Origin: Lonicera japonica | Taxonomy: Eukaryota; Streptophyta; Magnoliopsida; Dipsacales; Caprifoliaceae | Reading direction: 5' to 3' | DNA: 64,000 bases | Assembly: GCA_021464415.1 (NCBI GenBank) | Contig: CM038470.1 | Location: forward strand, 26,251,601-26,315,600 | Shown here: piece by piece, positions 61,037-64,000 of the stretch | Position numbering within the stretch: position 1 is the first letter of the stretch | Layout: each line of letters starts with the position of its first letter | Notes under the pieces: model-generated | Database searches by the model: none | The model's input: the letters and a program-made list of their open reading frames with translations, nothing else | What the model was told of the DNA's origin: nothing | Position numbers and translations under genes: made by a program

Positions 61037-61221
61037 GGGTGAAGAGCCAAATATTCTCCCCATCACTTCGCTGCAATTCATGTTTTAATTTTGTGAGCAT
61101 ACATATATATGTTGGAAAAATTGTCATTTTTTACCATTTTGAGAGCAACTTTATTTAAAACCAATTGGGCGGTTTTGAAAGGTTATTATGGATTTATGTT
61201 CTCCTCCATGAGTACATTAAG

Positions 61222-61400
61222 ATCATATGCGCCCAAAGTTTATTTGCTCAAAATGGCAAAATCAATAACGGGTTATGAATGTAATATAATCTACTAGAAA
61301 TTGTTTACCTAAAGTGAGCTACTTGAGATAGAAAATGAAATGGAAAGTGGTTAGATTTTTCTTTATTTCCCACATTGAAATTTTGTGGAAAAAGTTATGG
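61222..61400 (+). pseudogene. Relic matching the intron of the downstream MLP-like gene
   Basis: Contains ATGCGCCCAAAGTTTA, GCAAAATCAATA, TAATCTACTAG and AGATTTTTCTTTATTTCCCA in the same order as in the intron at 62225-62559. No exon sequence is recognisable. It is best read as the remains of a tandemly duplicated MLP gene whose exons are lost, or as a shared repeat. Confidence 0.55.
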
Positions 61401-62037
61401 GTTTATAAAGGATCACCTTTAACTAACTCATAAGCTTCTAAGGAAAATAAGGCTCTCTCTCGCGCACCCAGGCGCAGGGGGGTGCAAATCTCGATAAAAT
61501 TTGGCTTGACACAGGCTTGGCTTGTGTTGCGCCGCACTCCCTCACTTTTGTTTAATTGACAATTTTAATACCGCACTCCCTCACTTTTGTTTAAATTAGT
61601 CTTTCTTCTCTTGTATATATTTGCTCAACACACGATAAAAAAACACACTTCCAAAAGTCCTCCTCCTCTAAATTTATCTGGTGATATTTTCAGACACTTG
61701 CTCAGTTCGTTGTGAGTAACACCGGTGTGCTTAAGGTAGATACTCAAAATCCGTTTTACCCTGGGAAACAGAAAACTACCCAAACCGCCTCCAAAACACC
61801 GTGAGCAACCTCTTAGCACCTTCGGCGAGGCGTTTACACTAAAGCGTAACTGTTTAAAAAAAAAAAAAAACTAAAGGAAATCGTGTGGTACACGAAAAAA
61901 AAATAAAAAAATTTAGACTCGGTTTTTATAAAATTGTTTTTTCCGTATTCTTTACTTCAATTGCAGATTATTTATGTGTAAACGTATCAATTGTCTAACA
62001 ATATATAAATAAATTAGTGAAAATTAAGTGATTAGAG
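61401..62037. other. Interval upstream of the MLP-like gene
   Basis: Unusually GC-rich for this window at 61440-61850, with a doubled CCGCACTCCCTCACTTTTGT word (61532 and 61571). The minus frame at 61625-61819 has no recognisable domain. A TATATAAATA at 62002-62011 is only about 30 bases from the ATG, too close for a usual leader. Confidence 0.4.
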
Positions 62038-62828
62038 ATGGTTCTAACAGGTAATTTGGTTGGGCAAACAGAAATCAAGTCTGATGGAGATATGTTCCAC
62101 GAGCTCGTCAGAGACAAACCACACCAAATTTCCACCATTGCCCCTACACATATTCAGGGCTGTGACTTGCATGAGGGTGAATTTGGAAAAGTTGGCTCTG
62201 TCCTCATCTGGAATTACTTTCATGGTAAGTCTCGAACCTATATATCTAGATCTAGTAATCGCACGTATAATATCCTTGATATGACAAAAAATAAGTTATG
62301 CGCCCAAAGTTTAAATTTTGTTTTACAATCATTTTATTTGAAAGACGTGTCAATTTCAGCAAAATCAATAGTTAATATTAAGAGTAATCTACTAGGGCAT
62401 ATATCGGTCAATTATTACATAATGCAAACTTGACATCCTATTAGTAAGATGTTGAAAAAAAAAAGTGGACTCTTGCAAGATTTTTCTTTATTTCCCATCC
62501 ACTTGCATATTTAATTTGCAAGTTTGAAAAGTTTACTCTTAATTTTGCTATATATATAGACGGCAAGAAGAAGGTGGTTAAAGAGGTTATCGAAGCAATA
62601 GACAAGGAGAAAAAATCGATAACATTCAATGTGATTGAAGGAGATTTGAAGCAGTTGTACAAGACAATGAAAATAAAAGTTCATGTTGATACAAATGGAG
62701 AAAACAACTTGGTGACATGGACCTTTGATTATGAGAAGCTGAATGAAACTGTCCCTGATCCTAAAACTCTCATGGACTTTTGCCTTGATGTCACCAAAGC
62801 TATTGAGACTCATCACCTTAATAATTAA
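62038..62828 (+). CDS. MLP-like protein (Bet v 1 / PR-10 superfamily), two exons
   Basis: Major latex protein-like member of the START/Bet v 1 fold, a small cytosolic protein with a hydrophobic pocket for small ligands, often induced by stress or pathogens; its own ligand is not predictable. Exon 1 is 62038-62224 and exon 2 is 62560-62828, with a 335-bp GT-AG phase 1 intron at the position common in this family, after WNYFH. The joined frame is 151 codons, the normal MLP length. It starts MVLTGNLVGQTEIKSDGD, has the family's glycine-rich loop region (EGEFGKVGSV), the exon-junction motif HDGKKKVVKEVIEAID, the EGDL turn, NLVTWTFDYEKLNE, and a C-terminal helix ending IETHHLNN. The start codon opens the family-conserved N terminus. 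Without splicing, exon 1 would read into a short nonsense tail. A decayed relative lies about 0.8 kb upstream. Confidence 0.93.
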
Positions 62829-62889
62829 ACAAAAAGATGCATGATGCATGCAATAATATATATACATATATATATTGCTAGTCTTTGGT

Positions 62890-62932
<43 letters not shown>

Positions 62933-64000
62933 GGGCGTGAAGAAATACTATTGGTAGAATAAAACTGCTTTCTAGCTCGTACCTGTTTCTTTCTGTTTAT
63001 GAAGTAGGTTTGAAGTTTGTAAAAGAATAAAATAAGGAAAAGAAAATAAGGGGTTTACATGTGTAAAAATGTCATTTGCATGTATGTTTTTCCCAAGAAT
63101 AATTTGTGTGTATCTTTTAATATATATTATATATATATATCTATTAATAAATCAGGTCAGTCCTAAAATGATAGGACTCTTTATGTTTATGTTCCCAACT
63201 GGTGGCTCAGATTTAATTTGAGTCTTTATGTTTTAATCTGACGGCTCCTATATAACCTTCACTTATCTTTTCAACTGGTTGTTCAGATTTAATTTTAGCC
63301 TTTATGTTTTAATCCGGCGGCTCATATTTATCTCTTAATTAATTTATCTCCTAACTAATTTCAATGGTGATAAAAACAAACAAGTATTTATTAAACATGT
63401 ATTTATCTCTTAATTAGTATTTATTAAACATGTATTTAATTTCCATATAAATTTTAACATATATTTATCTCTTAATACGTAGTTTTAGATCTTTTCATCT
63501 GTACTTCATTTATATTTTTCCATATAAATATAGTTTATTTCTGTAATATGCAAAAAAAAAAATCTAATAACTTTTTTTTTCTCTATTGACATTTATTAAA
63601 TAATATTCGATGTAATATTGTATAATAATTATAAAATGGGTATATATACAATATGTATATATATATAGCACTATTAAAAAGTGGCAAACATTATATGTAG
63701 CAATAATAAAAAAGCGGAATAGTCTATACGTAATGTAATTGATTATTACAATTTTATCATAATGAATTGTATATAATTTTACGTAATGGATATATATAAT
63801 ATTTTTACGTAATTTAGACTACTGTAAGTATAACTAAAAAGATGGGTATGTGGCTTCAAATTTTTTATATTCAATCATTACCTTAATTTTAAAATGGATA
63901 TGAGTATAACGATCTATACATATTTTTAATTTTATTGTAATGTAATTGATTATTAATTTTACGTGATATACAAACATTGATTATTAAATTTCACAATTTT
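62829..64000. other. 3' flank of the MLP-like gene
   Basis: AT-rich, no further gene. A (GTAT)n-type microsatellite is at about 62911-62931 after a TA run. Two similar units with CAACTGGT, CAGATTTAATTT and TTTATGTTTTAATC start at 63196 and 63272 (period 76 bp). Beyond 63400 only low-complexity sequence is seen. Confidence 0.6.

Noticed and set aside
61625..61819. 64-codon minus-strand frame in a GC-richer stretch
   Set aside because: No recognisable domain; it may belong to a repeat or untranslated exon, but nothing supports a protein.
1..64000. tRNA or rRNA genes and CRISPR arrays
   Set aside because: Only tRNA-like B-box words within SINE-like repeats were seen; no cloverleaf-capable tRNA, no rRNA and no CRISPR-type spaced repeats.

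Overview
The window looks like nuclear DNA of a eudicot plant. It is very AT-rich, the genes carry many spliceosomal introns, and the spaces between genes hold decayed transposons and tandem repeats. The protein sequences (DREB factor, peroxisomal acyl-CoA oxidase, MLP/Bet v 1-like protein) fit a dicot, perhaps an asterid; no finer placement is supported. Only four host genes and one transposase-derived ORF are convincing. Most short ORFs are chance frames in AT-rich DNA or lie inside repeats.

Layout. 0-13 kb has no gene: it holds two hAT-like elements, two TTA-target (PIF/Harbinger, Tourist-like) MITEs and one copy of a foldback family. 13.9-14.6 kb, minus strand: an AP2/ERF gene of the DREB type whose long frame has no ATG and seems to carry a frame break. 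15-21 kb: a 322-bp TRIM retroelement, a second TRIM-like relic, an LTR-like block, a MITE and a palindromic tandem array. 21.9-31.06 kb, minus strand: a complete 14-exon ACX1-type acyl-CoA oxidase gene (664 codons), with several introns carrying transposon remnants, a G85 homopolymer and G-quadruplex-prone DNA. 31-46 kb is gene-poor: one half of a large dispersed duplication, a MULE with an ORF lacking the DDE core, MITEs, a SINE-like copy and a Helitron. 46.3-50.9 kb, minus strand: a 2-oxoglutarate/Fe(II) dioxygenase gene with ten recognisable exons and intact catalytic residues, but no visible first exon and a disturbed exon next to it. 53-58 kb: several hAT copies, some with clean 8-bp target duplications, and the second half of the duplication. 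62.0-62.8 kb, plus strand: a complete two-exon MLP-like gene, with a relic of its intron sequence about 1 kb upstream.

How the genes relate. They form no operon or cluster. ACX1-type enzymes catalyse the first step of peroxisomal beta-oxidation, including the steps that finish jasmonate synthesis. DREB factors and MLP proteins are often stress-responsive, but nothing here shows shared control.

I found no strong candidate for a wholly new system. The most informative structures are the nested insertions that separate the two duplicated blocks (about 34.6-37.6 kb and 54.1-57.7 kb), the TRIM, the MULE ORF without its catalytic domain, and three arrays built on TGCAAA/TTTGCA palindromes.
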